Part shown: in pieces, positions 6,902 through 6,948 of the stretch | Layout of the letters: each line of letters begins with the position of its first letter | Position numbering within the stretch: the first letter of the stretch is position 1 | Origin: Chitinophagaceae bacterium | GTDB lineage: Bacteria > Bacteroidota > Bacteroidia > Chitinophagales > Chitinophagaceae | Reading direction: 5' to 3' | Assembly: GCA_003136915.1 (NCBI GenBank) | Contig: PLEB01000280.1 | Span: 707 to 7,654 of the forward strand | Length of the DNA stretch: 6,948 bases | Program-made: the position numbers and the translations under genes | The notes under the pieces: model-generated | What the model was told of the DNA's origin: nothing | The model's input: only the letters and a program-made list of their open reading frames with translations | The model's database searches: none

Positions 6902-6925
6902 ATGGTATATGGTGATGGTTGATGG
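6902..6925. repeat. Short degenerate ATGG tandem repeat
   Basis: ATGG occurs four times, starting at 6902, 6909, 6915 and 6922, with 6-7 base spacing; the first three units read ATGGT. It lies in the non-coding tail after the terminator. It may be the edge of a longer simple repeat outside the window or chance low complexity. The rest of the last 54 bases shows nothing I can name. Confidence 0.4.
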
Positions 6926-6948
6926 ACTTTAGTTGCGGATTCGCACCT

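Overview
The window looks like ordinary chromosomal housekeeping DNA from a member of the Bacteroidota, most likely the Chitinophagia/Sphingobacteriia side. The reasons are the family flavour of every protein, the exbB-exbD-exbD-tonB arrangement, the near absence of Shine-Dalgarno sequences, A-rich start contexts, and a promoter candidate of the Bacteroidota TTTG / TAnnTTTG type. All genes are on the + strand. I saw no mobile element, CRISPR array, tRNA or rRNA.

Layout. (1) 1-2185: the 3' end of a respiratory complex I operon, with the last ~258 codons of nuoM (cut by the window start) and a complete nuoN 19 bases later. Both keep the charged membrane residues of the proton-pumping antiporter-like subunits. 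(2) 2247-3539: a MacB/FtsX-type ABC transporter permease, with no ATPase gene in view. (3) 3540-3777: a 238-base non-coding gap with a plausible promoter near 3624-3652 and an A/T-rich leader of about 120 bases. (4) 3778-6841: a TonB energy-transduction cluster of exbB, two different exbD genes and tonB. (5) 6864-6894: a strong intrinsic terminator closing the cluster, followed by about 54 bases that hold only a short degenerate ATGG repeat.

How the parts fit. Complex I couples NADH oxidation to proton export. The ExbB/ExbD/TonB motor spends that proton gradient to drive TonB-dependent outer-membrane receptors (SusC-like and siderophore receptors in this phylum). The ABC permease probably belongs to a separate efflux or envelope function. 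The two halves share an energy theme, but their adjacency is probably chance.

I do not see an undescribed system. The points most worth a second look are the asymmetric ExbD pair (one with a long periplasmic insertion and Ala in place of the usual Pro before the key Asp), the extra N-terminal membrane segment of ExbB, the foldable 85-base exbB-exbD gap, the A at -3 before every start codon, and the permease without an ATPase.
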